The notes below the pieces were generated by a model that made no database searches, was not told where the DNA came from, and saw only the letters and a program-made list of their open reading frames with translations. The translations under genes and the position numbers were made by a program. Positions 35,958 to 43,653 of a stretch of 64,000 nucleotides of DNA are shown piece after piece. The DNA is from Sphingomonas sp. EC-HK361 (GTDB lineage Bacteria > Pseudomonadota > Alphaproteobacteria > Sphingomonadales > Sphingomonadaceae), in NCBI RefSeq assembly GCF_902498785.1, contig NZ_LR701493.1, positions 868,724 through 932,723 of the forward strand. Reading direction: 5' to 3'. The number at the start of each line of letters is the position of its first letter. Within the stretch, counting starts at the first letter, position 1.

Positions 35958-36859
35958 AGCTGGGTGCCCGCGGGGATCGGGAAGCCGCGCAGAAGGTCCG
36001 CCACGCTCATGACGCCGCGCCCGGCGCGCTGCACGGAAAGCGGCTGGATCGCGCCGGATGCGCAGGCGATGGCGAGGCGATCGTCGATGACCTGACCGGC
36101 GCGGCCAACGCCGGTTTCCGCGATTGCCGCCGCGAGCACACGCACGCGCTCGCCTTCGTGCTCGAACCACGCGCCGGGCGGGTTGAAGGCGCGGACCTGC
36201 CGCTCGACCGCTTCGGCGCTTGCCGAGAAATCGAGCCGCGTTTCCGCCTTGTCGATCTTTGCGGCATAGGTGATCCCTTCCTCCGGCTGGGCGCGGGGCG
36301 GATAGGCGTCCGGGTCGGCGAGGACCTGAACCATCAGTCGCGCGCCCATCGCGGCCAGTTCCTCGGTCAAGGCGCCTGCGGTCTTGTTCGCGGTTCGCGT
36401 GCGTTTCTCGAGCAGCACCGGGCCGGTATCGAGCCCGGCCTCCATCTGCATGATGCCGACGCCCGTTTCCGCATCCCCGGCGAGGATTGCGCGCTGGATG
36501 GGTGCGGCGCCGCGCCACCGCGGAAGGAGCGATCCGTGCACGTTGAGGCAGCCCAGGCGGGGAGCGGCGAGGACGGGTTTGGGGAGGATCAGGCCATAGG
36601 CCGCCACCACCGCGACGTCGGCCCCGAGGGCCGTGAAATCGGCTTGTGCCGCGGGGTCGCGCAGCGTCACCGGCGTCCGCACTTCGATGCCGAGCGCCTC
36701 GGCCCGTTGGTGGACGGGCGAGGGCATCAGCGCCTTGCCGCGCCGCCCACCCGCGCGGGGCGGCTGGCTATACGCTGCGACGACGTCGTGCCCCGCGCCG
36801 ACGAGCGCCTCCAACGTGGGCACGGCGAAGGCAGGCGTTCCCATGAAGATGATCCGCAT
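35954..36859 (-). CDS. fmt: Methionyl-tRNA formyltransferase
   Basis: Formylates Met-tRNA for initiation. [19 protein letters not shown] opens the protein, the catalytic block is [21 protein letters not shown], and [14 protein letters not shown] follows; the C-terminal OB-like domain ends at residue 301. ATG 36859 is preferred to a TTG 12 bases upstream. def, its usual operon partner, lies nearby but on the other strand after recR, so the two are separately expressed here. Confidence 0.95.
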   Translation of the reverse strand: MRIIFMGTPAFAVPTLEALVGAGHDVVAAYSQPPRAGGRRGKALMPSPVHQRAEALGIEVRTPVTLRDPAAQADFTALGADVAVVAAYGLILPKPVLAAPRLGCLNVHGSLLPRWRGAAPIQRAILAGDAETGVGIMQMEAGLDTGPVLLEKRTRTANKTAGALTEELAAMGARLMVQVLADPDAYPPRAQPEEGITYAAKIDKAETRLDFSASAEAVERQVRAFNPPGAWFEHEGERVRVLAAAIAETGVGRAGQVIDDRLAIACASGAIQPLSVQRAGRGVMSVADLLRGFPIPAGTQL

Positions 36860-36913
36860 GCCGCTTCTCAACGCGCTGGCGCCGCCACGTGCAACCCCCT
36901 ATCTGTTCGCGCG

Positions 36914-37510
36914 ATGGCTTCTCCCGAGATCGAGACCTTGACCCAGGCGCTGTCGCGGCTCCCCGGCTTCGGCCCACGCAGCGCACGCCGCGCCGTGCTG
37001 CATCTGGTGAAGAAGCGTGAAGCCGCGCTGATCCCGCTCGTCGATGCTCTGACCGCGGTTCAGGAACGGCTCGCAACCTGTTCGATCTGCGGCAATGTTG
37101 ATACGATAGACCCCTGCGCGATCTGTGCCGACCCTCGCCGCGACGCGCGGGCGCTGTGCGTCGTCGAGGATGTCGCGGACCTTTGGGCGCTTGATCGGGC
37201 ACGGTTGTTTCCCGGGCGCTATCATGTCCTCGGCGGGCGTTTGTCCGCGCTCGAGGGCGTCCGTCCCGAAGACCTGGCGATCGACACGCTGTTGCGGCGG
37301 ATCGAGGCGGGCGGGATCGACGAGGTGGTGCTGGCGATGAACGCGACCCTGGAGGGACAGACGACTGCACATTACATCGCCGAGCGGATCGAGCGTTTTC
37401 CCATACGTGTGACGCAACTCGCGCATGGCCTGCCGGTCGGTGGCGAGCTCGACTATCTCGACGAGGGCACGCTGGCGCAGGCGCTGCGGGCGCGGCGCCC
37501 GGTCGCCTGA
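36914..37510 (+). CDS. recR: Recombination protein RecR
   Basis: Works with RecFO to load RecA at gaps. It has an N-terminal helix-hairpin-helix ([17 protein letters not shown]), a four-cysteine zinc finger ([16 protein letters not shown]), a Toprim domain ([33 protein letters not shown]) and a C-terminal [16 protein letters not shown]. 198 aa. ATG 36914; the longer frame upstream is antisense to fmt. It is divergent from fmt, with 54 bases between. Confidence 0.96.
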   Translation: MASPEIETLTQALSRLPGFGPRSARRAVLHLVKKREAALIPLVDALTAVQERLATCSICGNVDTIDPCAICADPRRDARALCVVEDVADLWALDRARLFPGRYHVLGGRLSALEGVRPEDLAIDTLLRRIEAGGIDEVVLAMNATLEGQTTAHYIAERIERFPIRVTQLAHGLPVGGELDYLDEGTLAQALRARRPVA

Positions 37511-37525
37511 GCCACCCCGCTCCGC

Positions 37526-37553
37526 TTGACGCTGCGGAGGCGTTTACCTAGCT
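37526..37553 (+). promoter_or_regulatory. Candidate promoter of def
   Basis: TTGACG (37526-37531), 16 bases, CTAGCT (37548-37553). ATG 37561 begins seven bases after the -10 and no Shine-Dalgarno fits between, so the def transcript is probably leaderless. Confidence 0.5.
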
Positions 37554-37560
37554 AGCCGGG

Positions 37561-38085
37561 ATGGCTGCGCTCCCCATTGTCGAGATTCCCGATCCCCGCC
37601 TCCGCCTCGTCTCCGAGCCCGTGGCCGAGGTGGACGACGGGGTACGCACACTCGTCGCGGACATGATCGACACGATGTATGCCGAACACGGAATCGGCCT
37701 TGCCGCGATTCAGGTGGGCGTCGCCAAGCGAATCCTGGTCATCGATCTGCAAGAGGAAGAGGGCGAGGACGGCAAGCCGATCCGCGCTCCCCATGCCTAT
37801 ATAAACGCGGAAATCCTTTCGGTTAGCGACGAAACGTCCGTCTGCAACGAAGGATGCCTTTCGATTCCCGACCAGAATGCCGAGGTCGAGCGGCCGGCGA
37901 CGGTGCGGGTCCGCTGGCTCGACGAGACGGGCAAGGCGCAGGAGGCCGAGATGACCGGGATGCTCGCGACCTGCATGCAGCATGAGATCGATCATCTGAA
38001 CGGCGTGCTCTTCATCGACCACATTTCTCGCCTGAAGCGCGAGATGGTGCTCAAGAAGCTGGCGAAGGCGCGCAAGGCGGCCTGA
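37561..38085 (+). CDS. def: Peptide deformylase
   Basis: Removes the formyl group from nascent proteins. Three family motifs are present: [18 protein letters not shown] (metal Cys) and QHEIDHLNG (two metal His and catalytic Glu). 174 aa with a basic C-terminal tail. The IQ and IPDQ variants of motifs 1 and 2 are small departures from the usual GLAAPQ/EGCLS context; Ile replacing the usual Pro before Gln in motif 1 is worth noting. Confidence 0.95.
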   Translation: MAALPIVEIPDPRLRLVSEPVAEVDDGVRTLVADMIDTMYAEHGIGLAAIQVGVAKRILVIDLQEEEGEDGKPIRAPHAYINAEILSVSDETSVCNEGCLSIPDQNAEVERPATVRVRWLDETGKAQEAEMTGMLATCMQHEIDHLNGVLFIDHISRLKREMVLKKLAKARKAA

Positions 38086-38173
38086 TACGCCGGATGGCAA
38101 AGTGCTGTCCGCTCCTGCATTTTCACCCTGTCGCGCGGCCTTCGTTCGATCTATGTTCCCCGTCTGAGGTAAC

Positions 38174-39544
38174 ATGGACGGATCGATGATCGAGATTGTT
38201 CTGGTGGGAATTCTGGCGCTCGCAGCGGGGCTTGCGATCGGCTGGCTCGTCGCGTCGCGGCTCGGTCAGGCGCTTGCGAGCGATCTCGCGGTGGCGCAGG
38301 CGCGCGCGGCCGACGCCGAGATCGTGCGCGCCGCGCGCGACGCGGTCGAGCGCGAACGCAACGAGGCGATGCAGGAGGTTTCGCGCCTGCGCGCGCAGGC
38401 CGAGGAGCGCCAGGCATCGCATGAGGCTACGGTGCGCCAGTTGAACGAGGCGCGCGATGCGATGACCGCGCAGTTCAACGCTGCCGCCGCCAAGGCGCTG
38501 GAGTCGGCGCAGGCGCAGTTCCTCGAACGCGCCGATGCGCGCTTCCGGCAATCGGAAGAAAGCGCGGGGCAGAACCTCAAGTCGATGCTCCAGCCGGTCA
38601 GCGATCGGCTGCAACGCTACGAACAGGCGGTCGAAAAGGTCGAGAGCGAGCGCAAGGGGGCGTTCAGCGAGCTCAAGGGCCAGATCGAGCAGATGCGGCT
38701 CGGCCAGGAAAAGGTCAGCACCGAGGCGGCCAAGCTCGTCAATTCGCTGCGCAACGCGCCCAAGTCGCGCGGGCGCTGGGGCGAGCAGCAGTTGAAGAAT
38801 GTGCTGGAGATTTCGGGACTAAGCGAACATATCGACTTTGAAACCGAGGTCAGCGTTGAATCGGAGGAAGGGGGGCGGTTACGCCCCGACGCTGTCATCC
38901 GAGTGCCCGGTGGCCGTAACCTCATTATTGACGCGAAGGTTTCCCTAAACGCGTATCAGGACGCGTTCGGTGCGATCGACGAGACGGAGCGCGCGCGCGG
39001 TCTGGATCTTCACGCCGCTGCGATGCGCGCCCACGTCAACGCGCTGAGCAACAAGGCCTATTGGAGCCAGTTCGCCGATACGCCCGATTACGTGATCATG
39101 TTCATCCCAGGCGAGCACCTCCTGTCCGCAGCGCTAGAATACGATCCGAAACTATGGGAGTTTGCGTTCGATAAGAAGGTGTTGCTTGCCACTCCTACAA
39201 ATTTAATTGCAATTGCTCGGACAGTTTCCGCGGTCTGGAGACAAGAAAAGCTGGCCGTAGAGGCGCAGCGAATCGGGCAGCTTGGCAAGGAGCTCTACGA
39301 ACGTCTCGCTAAGGCGGCGGGCGATCTCCGGAAGGTTGGCGGCGGGCTGACCTCAGCGGTCAACAACTACAACGCCTTCGTCAGCAGCTTTGAAAGTCGC
39401 GCATTAGTCACTGCGCGTAAATTTCGGGACCTGAACATCGACACAGGCGCGCGCGAGATCGAGGATGTGGCGCCAGTGGAGGCGCTAGCGCGCTATGGGC
39501 AACCGCTATTGAGCGAGGCAGAAAACAAGGAAGGGAATAACTAA
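38174..39544 (+). CDS. rmuC: DNA recombination protein RmuC
   Basis: Predicted nuclease-like protein that limits inversions at short repeats. It has an N-terminal membrane anchor (EIVLVGILALAAGLAIGWLVA), then a long coiled coil rich in Ala, Glu and Arg (about residues 35-190), then the RmuC domain with RGRWGEQQLKNVLEISGL and LRPDAVIRVPGGRNLIIDAKVSLNAY. GAGGT precedes ATG 38174. The last third (about 39100 onward) is noticeably less GC-rich than the first part, though the frame and family blocks remain intact. Confidence 0.93.
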   Translation: MDGSMIEIVLVGILALAAGLAIGWLVASRLGQALASDLAVAQARAADAEIVRAARDAVERERNEAMQEVSRLRAQAEERQASHEATVRQLNEARDAMTAQFNAAAAKALESAQAQFLERADARFRQSEESAGQNLKSMLQPVSDRLQRYEQAVEKVESERKGAFSELKGQIEQMRLGQEKVSTEAAKLVNSLRNAPKSRGRWGEQQLKNVLEISGLSEHIDFETEVSVESEEGGRLRPDAVIRVPGGRNLIIDAKVSLNAYQDAFGAIDETERARGLDLHAAAMRAHVNALSNKAYWSQFADTPDYVIMFIPGEHLLSAALEYDPKLWEFAFDKKVLLATPTNLIAIARTVSAVWRQEKLAVEAQRIGQLGKELYERLAKAAGDLRKVGGGLTSAVNNYNAFVSSFESRALVTARKFRDLNIDTGAREIEDVAPVEALARYGQPLLSEAENKEGNN

Positions 39545-39840
39545 TCTCTCCCCTCAATGACAGGGCTTGCAGAAGACCTGTTATATTCTACCATCGTGCT
39601 GCCGCTTCACGGCACTCGCGTTGCGAGAGATAGGAGGTGCGATGACCTAGTTAATCAGACCGATAGCAAACGACTCGATGAGCTCTGCTGCATTGAATTG
39701 TCAGATCCGTGGCCAATGCTGGATGGCGGGCAGATAAATATAAGCCGGCAACACCCAGAACCCAGTCAGCCAGATATCGACGATCTTTCGAACAGACGGC
39801 ACAACGAGTTAGCGGCCCACCTATACAAGGGGAGGCAGCT
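39545..39840. other. Lower-GC stretch without a convincing gene
   Basis: About 300 bases after rmuC. A 114-codon frame (39557-39901) and a 74-codon minus frame are open, but neither has a recognisable domain or a good ribosome site. In one 60-base sample (39661-39720) I count 50% GC, well below the rest of the window. It may be remnant or horizontally acquired DNA that also covers the next small gene. Confidence 0.5.
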
Positions 39841-40014
39841 ATGTGCGACATTAATCCGATGTTCCATATGGACACCGATTACATGTGGCGTTGGTTCGTA
39901 ACCGACGTTTACGGAAATCTGGTGTGCATATCAGCGAATGCGTTCTTCTCGTTTGAAGACGTTCGCTTGGACTACGATAATGCCCGCCGAGCGTTCATGC
40001 CCTTAGCGGCCTGA
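39841..40014 (+). CDS. Small hypothetical protein, possibly DUF1508/YegP-like
   Basis: 57 aa from ATG 39841, with GGGGAGG at good spacing. The sequence has WRWFVTDVYGNLVCISANAFFSFEDVRLDYDNARRAF. The order of aromatic strand, Gly-Asn turn, Ser-x-Ala-F, and final helix resembles one YegP (DUF1508) repeat, but this is a resemblance by eye only. The longer frame to 39709 has no supporting signal. A hairpin follows 32 bases after its stop. It lies in a lower-GC patch and is probably acquired. Confidence 0.55.
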   Translation: MCDINPMFHMDTDYMWRWFVTDVYGNLVCISANAFFSFEDVRLDYDNARRAFMPLAA

Positions 40015-40045
40015 GGTAATCGGCATAGAAACAATGTGAAGCGGT

Positions 40046-40069
40046 CGGGCGGCCTTTAAAGGCCGCCCG
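40046..40069. terminator. Strong palindrome between the small gene and trmH-like gene
   Basis: CGGGCGGCC-TTTAAA-GGCCGCCCG, a 9-bp GC stem with a 6-base loop, fully symmetrical. It lies between two convergent genes. No T run follows on either side beyond the loop, so intrinsic termination may be weak. Confidence 0.6.
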
Positions 40070-40096
40070 CAATTGCAAATCACGCACACCATATCG

Positions 40097-40894
40097 TTAG
40101 ACTTGCCGCGCCAGCACCTCATACGCCATGACGGCGGTCGCCACGGCGGCGTTGAGGCTGTCAGCCTTGCCGAGCATCGGGATCTTGACCAGCGTGTCGC
40201 AAGCGCCGGCCATTTCGGGCGGCATGCCTTGCGCCTCGTTGCCGGTAAGGAGGAAGGTCGGCGCGGAGTAGCCGGCGGCGCGGTAGTCGGTGTCGGTATC
40301 GAGGCTCAGCCCGACCAGCTGGCCGGGTCCGCTGCGCAGCCACGGCAGGAAGTCCGCCCATTCCGCACGGACGACGGGCACGGTGAACAGCGCGCCCATG
40401 CTCGCGCGCACCGCCTCGACCGAGAAGGGATCGACGCACTCGCCGATCAGGATCAGCCCGCCGGCGCCGACGGCGTCGCCGGTGCGCAGGATCGTGCCCA
40501 GATTGCCCGGATCGCGCAGGCGCTCCGCAACCAGCCAGATTCCGGCGCGCGATCGGTCGAGGTCGTCCAGCGTCGCGCCGAATTCGTCGAAGACACCCAC
40601 GACGGCCTGCGGGTTGTCCTTTCCCGACAGTTTGGAGAGGATGTCCGGCGTCGTCTGGATCGATTCGCCGCCGGCCGCCTCGACATCCATCGAGAGCGCG
40701 TGGACGAGCGGGTGCCCGGCGCTGGCCGAGGCGTAGAACAGCTTTCGCGGTAGCCGGCCCGTCTCGCGCGCCTCGGTGAGGATGCGCAGCCCTTCGGCGA
40801 GAAACTGACCTGCCGCACGGCGATGGCGCTTGTCGCGCAGGTCGCGGACTTGCTTGACGAGCGGGTTCGAGAAGGCGGTGATTTCACGGGGCAT
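40097..40894 (-). CDS. TrmH/SpoU family RNA 2'-O-methyltransferase
   Basis: SPOUT-fold ribose methyltransferase acting on rRNA or tRNA. An N-terminal substrate-binding domain (NPLVKQVRDLRDKRHRRAAGQFLAEGLR) is followed by the three SpoU motifs: ERLRDPGNLGTILRTGDAVG, LLTGNEAQGMPPE and IPMLGKADSLNAAVATAVMAYE. 265 aa. Specific target unknown. It lies two bases downstream of the UDG-like gene on the same strand, so the two may be cotranscribed. Confidence 0.92.
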   Translation of the reverse strand: MPREITAFSNPLVKQVRDLRDKRHRRAAGQFLAEGLRILTEARETGRLPRKLFYASASAGHPLVHALSMDVEAAGGESIQTTPDILSKLSGKDNPQAVVGVFDEFGATLDDLDRSRAGIWLVAERLRDPGNLGTILRTGDAVGAGGLILIGECVDPFSVEAVRASMGALFTVPVVRAEWADFLPWLRSGPGQLVGLSLDTDTDYRAAGYSAPTFLLTGNEAQGMPPEMAGACDTLVKIPMLGKADSLNAAVATAVMAYEVLARQV

Positions 40895-40896
40895 GG

Positions 40897-41622
40897 TCAG
40901 GATATATCGTAGGTGGCCAAGGCCTCTTCGATCACATTGCTATGGCAATACATCGCCGTGTGCGCGCGACGGGCCGCAACCCGCCAATTCCACCGGCGAA
41001 ACCCGGCCGACGGGTGCACGATCTTGACGGCGATCGTGAAGGTCAGCGTATCGTCGATCTCGAGCGGATAGAGCCAGGCGTCTTCGAGGATCGGCCAATC
41101 GGGTTCGCAGGCGAATTGCAACGGGGACAGCTTCACGCCGTCAAGCGGCAGCTCTTCCCATAGCCGCGTCCCCAGAACGACCAGGACATCCGGCCTGGAG
41201 ATGGCAAGCTGTCCGAAGAAGCAGCTTCGGGCTTCATCGAGCATGGCCGGAGTCGGCGGTTTCCTTGGGCCATCGAGCAGCTGCTGAACGAAATTTGAAT
41301 AGGCAATACCTTCCCAAGTCGATCTCCGATCAAAACTGCCCGGTTCCTTGTTTTCCACCACAGCACCCACGCGGGTGAAGAAAGATCCACCCGCGGATTT
41401 CTCTAACGCCCAATCGCTGATGACAGTTTGAGTCAGGTCGGGCGTGCGCTGATATGCGCCGTCTTCCAGCCGGGTGTAGTGAGACTCCCCCATAACATGC
41501 CAGCGTACGCCGCCTTCATGCATCGCATTCTGACCGATCCACGGCTTCAGAAACGGGGTCGCTTCGACCCTTCCACATACAAGCCGTGGCCTGACCGGCG
41601 TTCGCGCGCCGTCAATCCTCAC
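40897..41622 (-). CDS. Hypothetical protein with uracil-DNA-glycosylase-like motifs
   Basis: About 241 aa. In order along the chain I see VMGESHY, AYSNFVQ, RPDVLVVLGTRLW and KIVHPSAGF. This order (active-site loop after a buried strand, Asn strand, Pro-Asp-hydrophobic strand ending LG, then HPS motif) matches the uracil-DNA glycosylase superfamily. The catalytic loop GESHY is atypical, so activity is unproven. The start is uncertain: GTG 41622 (with GAGG upstream) and TTG 41637 both overlap the end of ptsH. A sample of it (41281-41340) is 45% GC by my count, suggesting acquisition. Confidence 0.7.
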   Translation of the reverse strand: MRIDGARTPVRPRLVCGRVEATPFLKPWIGQNAMHEGGVRWHVMGESHYTRLEDGAYQRTPDLTQTVISDWALEKSAGGSFFTRVGAVVENKEPGSFDRRSTWEGIAYSNFVQQLLDGPRKPPTPAMLDEARSCFFGQLAISRPDVLVVLGTRLWEELPLDGVKLSPLQFACEPDWPILEDAWLYPLEIDDTLTFTIAVKIVHPSAGFRRWNWRVAARRAHTAMYCHSNVIEEALATYDIS

Positions 41623-41881
41623 CAAATTTTGCCTCAACCAGCTGGCAGAGATTCGTCACCGCTGTTTCGGCGCCGTCGCCGACCGCGCTGATCGTGATTT
41701 CGTCGCCCATCGCGGCGCCGAGCATCATCAGCCCCATGATCGACGTGCCCGTCACGTCGGAGCCGTCCTTGGCCACGCGGACCTCGACCGGCTGGGTGGA
41801 GGCGAGGGTGACGAACTTGGCGCTGGCGCGCGCGTGCAGGCCGCGTTTGTTGGTGACGAGCACCGTGCGGGTCACCGTCAC
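41612..41881 (-). CDS. ptsH: Phosphocarrier protein HPr
   Basis: 89-aa phosphocarrier. The phosphorylated His16 lies in RGLHARASAKF and the regulatory Ser47 in TGTSIMGLMMLGAA, so both PTS transfer and HprK control sites are present. It begins with GTG 41881, overlapping the stop of the EIIA gene. It is the last gene of the chvI-chvG-hprK-rapZ-EIIA-ptsH row. No enzyme I gene is in the window. Confidence 0.95.
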   Translation of the reverse strand: MTVTRTVLVTNKRGLHARASAKFVTLASTQPVEVRVAKDGSDVTGTSIMGLMMLGAAMGDEITISAVGDGAETAVTNLCQLVEAKFGED

Positions 41882-42285
41882 GCGGCCGCCTCGCCGAGTA
41901 CTTCCGAGGCGACCGAGATATATTTGCGCCCCGCCTCGCGCGCGGCGGCGACCGCGGCGACGACGGTCATCGCCTTACGCGCCGATTCCAGGCGGATGAG
42001 CATCGGCAGGTTGATGCCGGCGATCACCTCGATCCGGCCGCGCTCCATCAGCGATATGGCAAGGTTCGACGGGGTGCCGCCGAAAAGATCGGTTAGTACG
42101 ATGACGCCGCGGCCCGAATCGACCGCCTTGATCGCGTCGTCGATATCGGCGCGGCGCGCTTCCATATCGTCGTCGGGGCCGATCGCGACCGTCCCGATCT
42201 GGGTCTGCGGGCCAACGACATGTTCCATCGCGGTGACGAACTCGTCGGCCAGCCGGCCATGCGTCACCAATACCAAACCGATCAT
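41878..42285 (-). CDS. PTS EIIA, mannose (fructose) family
   Basis: Soluble EIIA domain with phospho-His9 in MIGLVLVTHGRLA and the GVIVLTDLFGGTPSNLA block of the EIIA-Man fold. 135 aa. No EIIB, C or D component accompanies it, so it is probably a regulatory rather than a transport protein, as in other alphaproteobacterial incomplete PTS clusters. ATG 42285 follows the rapZ stop at once; GTG 42303 is an alternative overlapping rapZ. Confidence 0.9.
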   Translation of the reverse strand: MIGLVLVTHGRLADEFVTAMEHVVGPQTQIGTVAIGPDDDMEARRADIDDAIKAVDSGRGVIVLTDLFGGTPSNLAISLMERGRIEVIAGINLPMLIRLESARKAMTVVAAVAAAREAGRKYISVASEVLGEAAA

Positions 42286-42286
42286 G

Positions 42287-43222
42287 TCAGACTTGTCCGT
42301 CACTCATGGGCCGCTCAGGCTGTCCTTCGAGCGAGTCCTGCGGCGCTGCCGCCAGGTCGCGATGATCGACCGTGGGCGAAAATCCCGCGTCGCGCAACCG
42401 CCGAGCGATCCTGTCGGCGACATGGACCGACCGGTGTCTCCCCCCGGTACAGCCGATCGCGACGGTCAGATACGACTTTCCCTCCGCGCGGTAACGCGGG
42501 AGCAGCAGCAGAAGCAGCGCCTCGATCCGGCCGACTGCTTCCTCATAGACCGGGTCGCCCGCGACATAGGCGGCGACGTCGGGGTCGAGCCCGGTGCCGG
42601 GGCGCAGGGCGGGCACCCAGTGCGGGTTGCGCAGAAAGCGCATGTCGAAGACGAGATCGGCGTTGGCGGGCAGCCCGCGTGCGAAACCGAACGACATGAC
42701 GGTCAGCGTGGGCGAATCGCCGGTCTGGCCGGCAAAACTCGCGCGGATGCACTGCGCGAGTTCGTTGGAGGACAGGGTGGTCGTGTCGATGAGCCGGTTC
42801 GCCCAGGCGCGAAGCGGCGCCAGCAGCACGCGCTCCTGTGCGATCCCGTCGCGCGCCGGGCGATCGAGCGCCATCGGGTGACGGCGCCGCGTTTCCGAAT
42901 AGCGCCGCTCCAGCTCCGCGCCGGCGCAATCGAGATAGAGCACGCCGATATCATGGCCGTGCGCCTCGCGCAGCGCCTGGATTCGCGCGATGATCCGCTC
43001 GGGGTCGAAATCGCGGGTGCGCGCCCCGATGCCCAGCGCGAGGGGGCGACCGATGCCGTCGCTTCCAGCGGGTGGCGGGGCGGAGAGCAGGCGTTCGAGC
43101 AACACCAGCGGCAGGTTGTCGACGACCTCCCAGCCGAGATCCTCCAGCGTCTTGAGCACGGTCGACTTGCCGGCGCCCGACAGGCCGGTGACGAGGAGAA
43201 TATCGGCGGGCGAGCGGCTCAT
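42287..43222 (-). CDS. rapZ: RNase adapter/nucleotide-binding protein RapZ
   Basis: P-loop protein (formerly YvcJ/YhbJ). It has Walker A GLSGAGKST near the N-terminus, VVDNLPLVLL, and the C-terminal RapZ block IGCTGGRHRSVHVADRIA. In enterobacteria it targets GlmZ for decay. In alphaproteobacteria its RNA or metabolite role is less clear. 311 aa. The ATG overlaps the hprK stop. Confidence 0.94.
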   Translation of the reverse strand: MSRSPADILLVTGLSGAGKSTVLKTLEDLGWEVVDNLPLVLLERLLSAPPPAGSDGIGRPLALGIGARTRDFDPERIIARIQALREAHGHDIGVLYLDCAGAELERRYSETRRRHPMALDRPARDGIAQERVLLAPLRAWANRLIDTTTLSSNELAQCIRASFAGQTGDSPTLTVMSFGFARGLPANADLVFDMRFLRNPHWVPALRPGTGLDPDVAAYVAGDPVYEEAVGRIEALLLLLLPRYRAEGKSYLTVAIGCTGGRHRSVHVADRIARRLRDAGFSPTVDHRDLAAAPQDSLEGQPERPMSDGQV

Positions 43223-43653
43223 TCCTCGCCCGCCTCGACCTGGCGGAGCGCCATCTCGACCTTGATGGCGGCGGAGTGTTGCCAGGGATCGATCGCGATC
43301 TCGCGGATGGCGACTCCGGCGATCCGGCGGCTCGCAGGTTCGGGCATTCGGGTGATCGCGTCGGTCAATCGCACGATCAGGCCGACGGGCACCTGCTTTG
43401 CGGACGGCAACTCGACGATGCCGAGCCCCCGAACCTCCATCTTGCCTTCGATCGTCGCCGGTGCGCTCGCGAGCAGCAGCTTGCCCGAACGGGTGAACCA
43501 GGTCTGGTCGTCAGACACCAGCACGGCGCCGCGATCGATAAGGCGAAGCGCGAGGTCGGATTTGCCAGCGCCCGATGGCCCCTCGATCACGACCGCGCGG
43601 TCGCCGATCGCGACCGTCGTCGCGTGGAGCGTCTCCCCGGAAATGATCGCCAT
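43219..43653 (-). CDS. hprK: HPr kinase/phosphorylase, short form
   Basis: Phosphorylates the regulatory Ser of HPr. At 144 aa it has only the catalytic domain: Walker A EGPSGAGKSDLALRL, DDQTWF and the VRGLGIVEL signature. It lacks the N-terminal domain of Gram-positive HprK, which is normal for alphaproteobacteria. Its ATG overlaps the chvG stop, so it is translated with the kinase. Confidence 0.94.
   Translation of the reverse strand: MAIISGETLHATTVAIGDRAVVIEGPSGAGKSDLALRLIDRGAVLVSDDQTWFTRSGKLLLASAPATIEGKMEVRGLGIVELPSAKQVPVGLIVRLTDAITRMPEPASRRIAGVAIREIAIDPWQHSAAIKVEMALRQVEAGEE

Noticed and set aside
39557-39901. 114-codon ORF after rmuC
   Set aside because: No recognisable domain and no good ribosome site; it overlaps the better supported 57-aa gene in another frame.
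43219-43653. hprK considered truncated
   Set aside because: The short catalytic-domain-only form is the normal alphaproteobacterial type.
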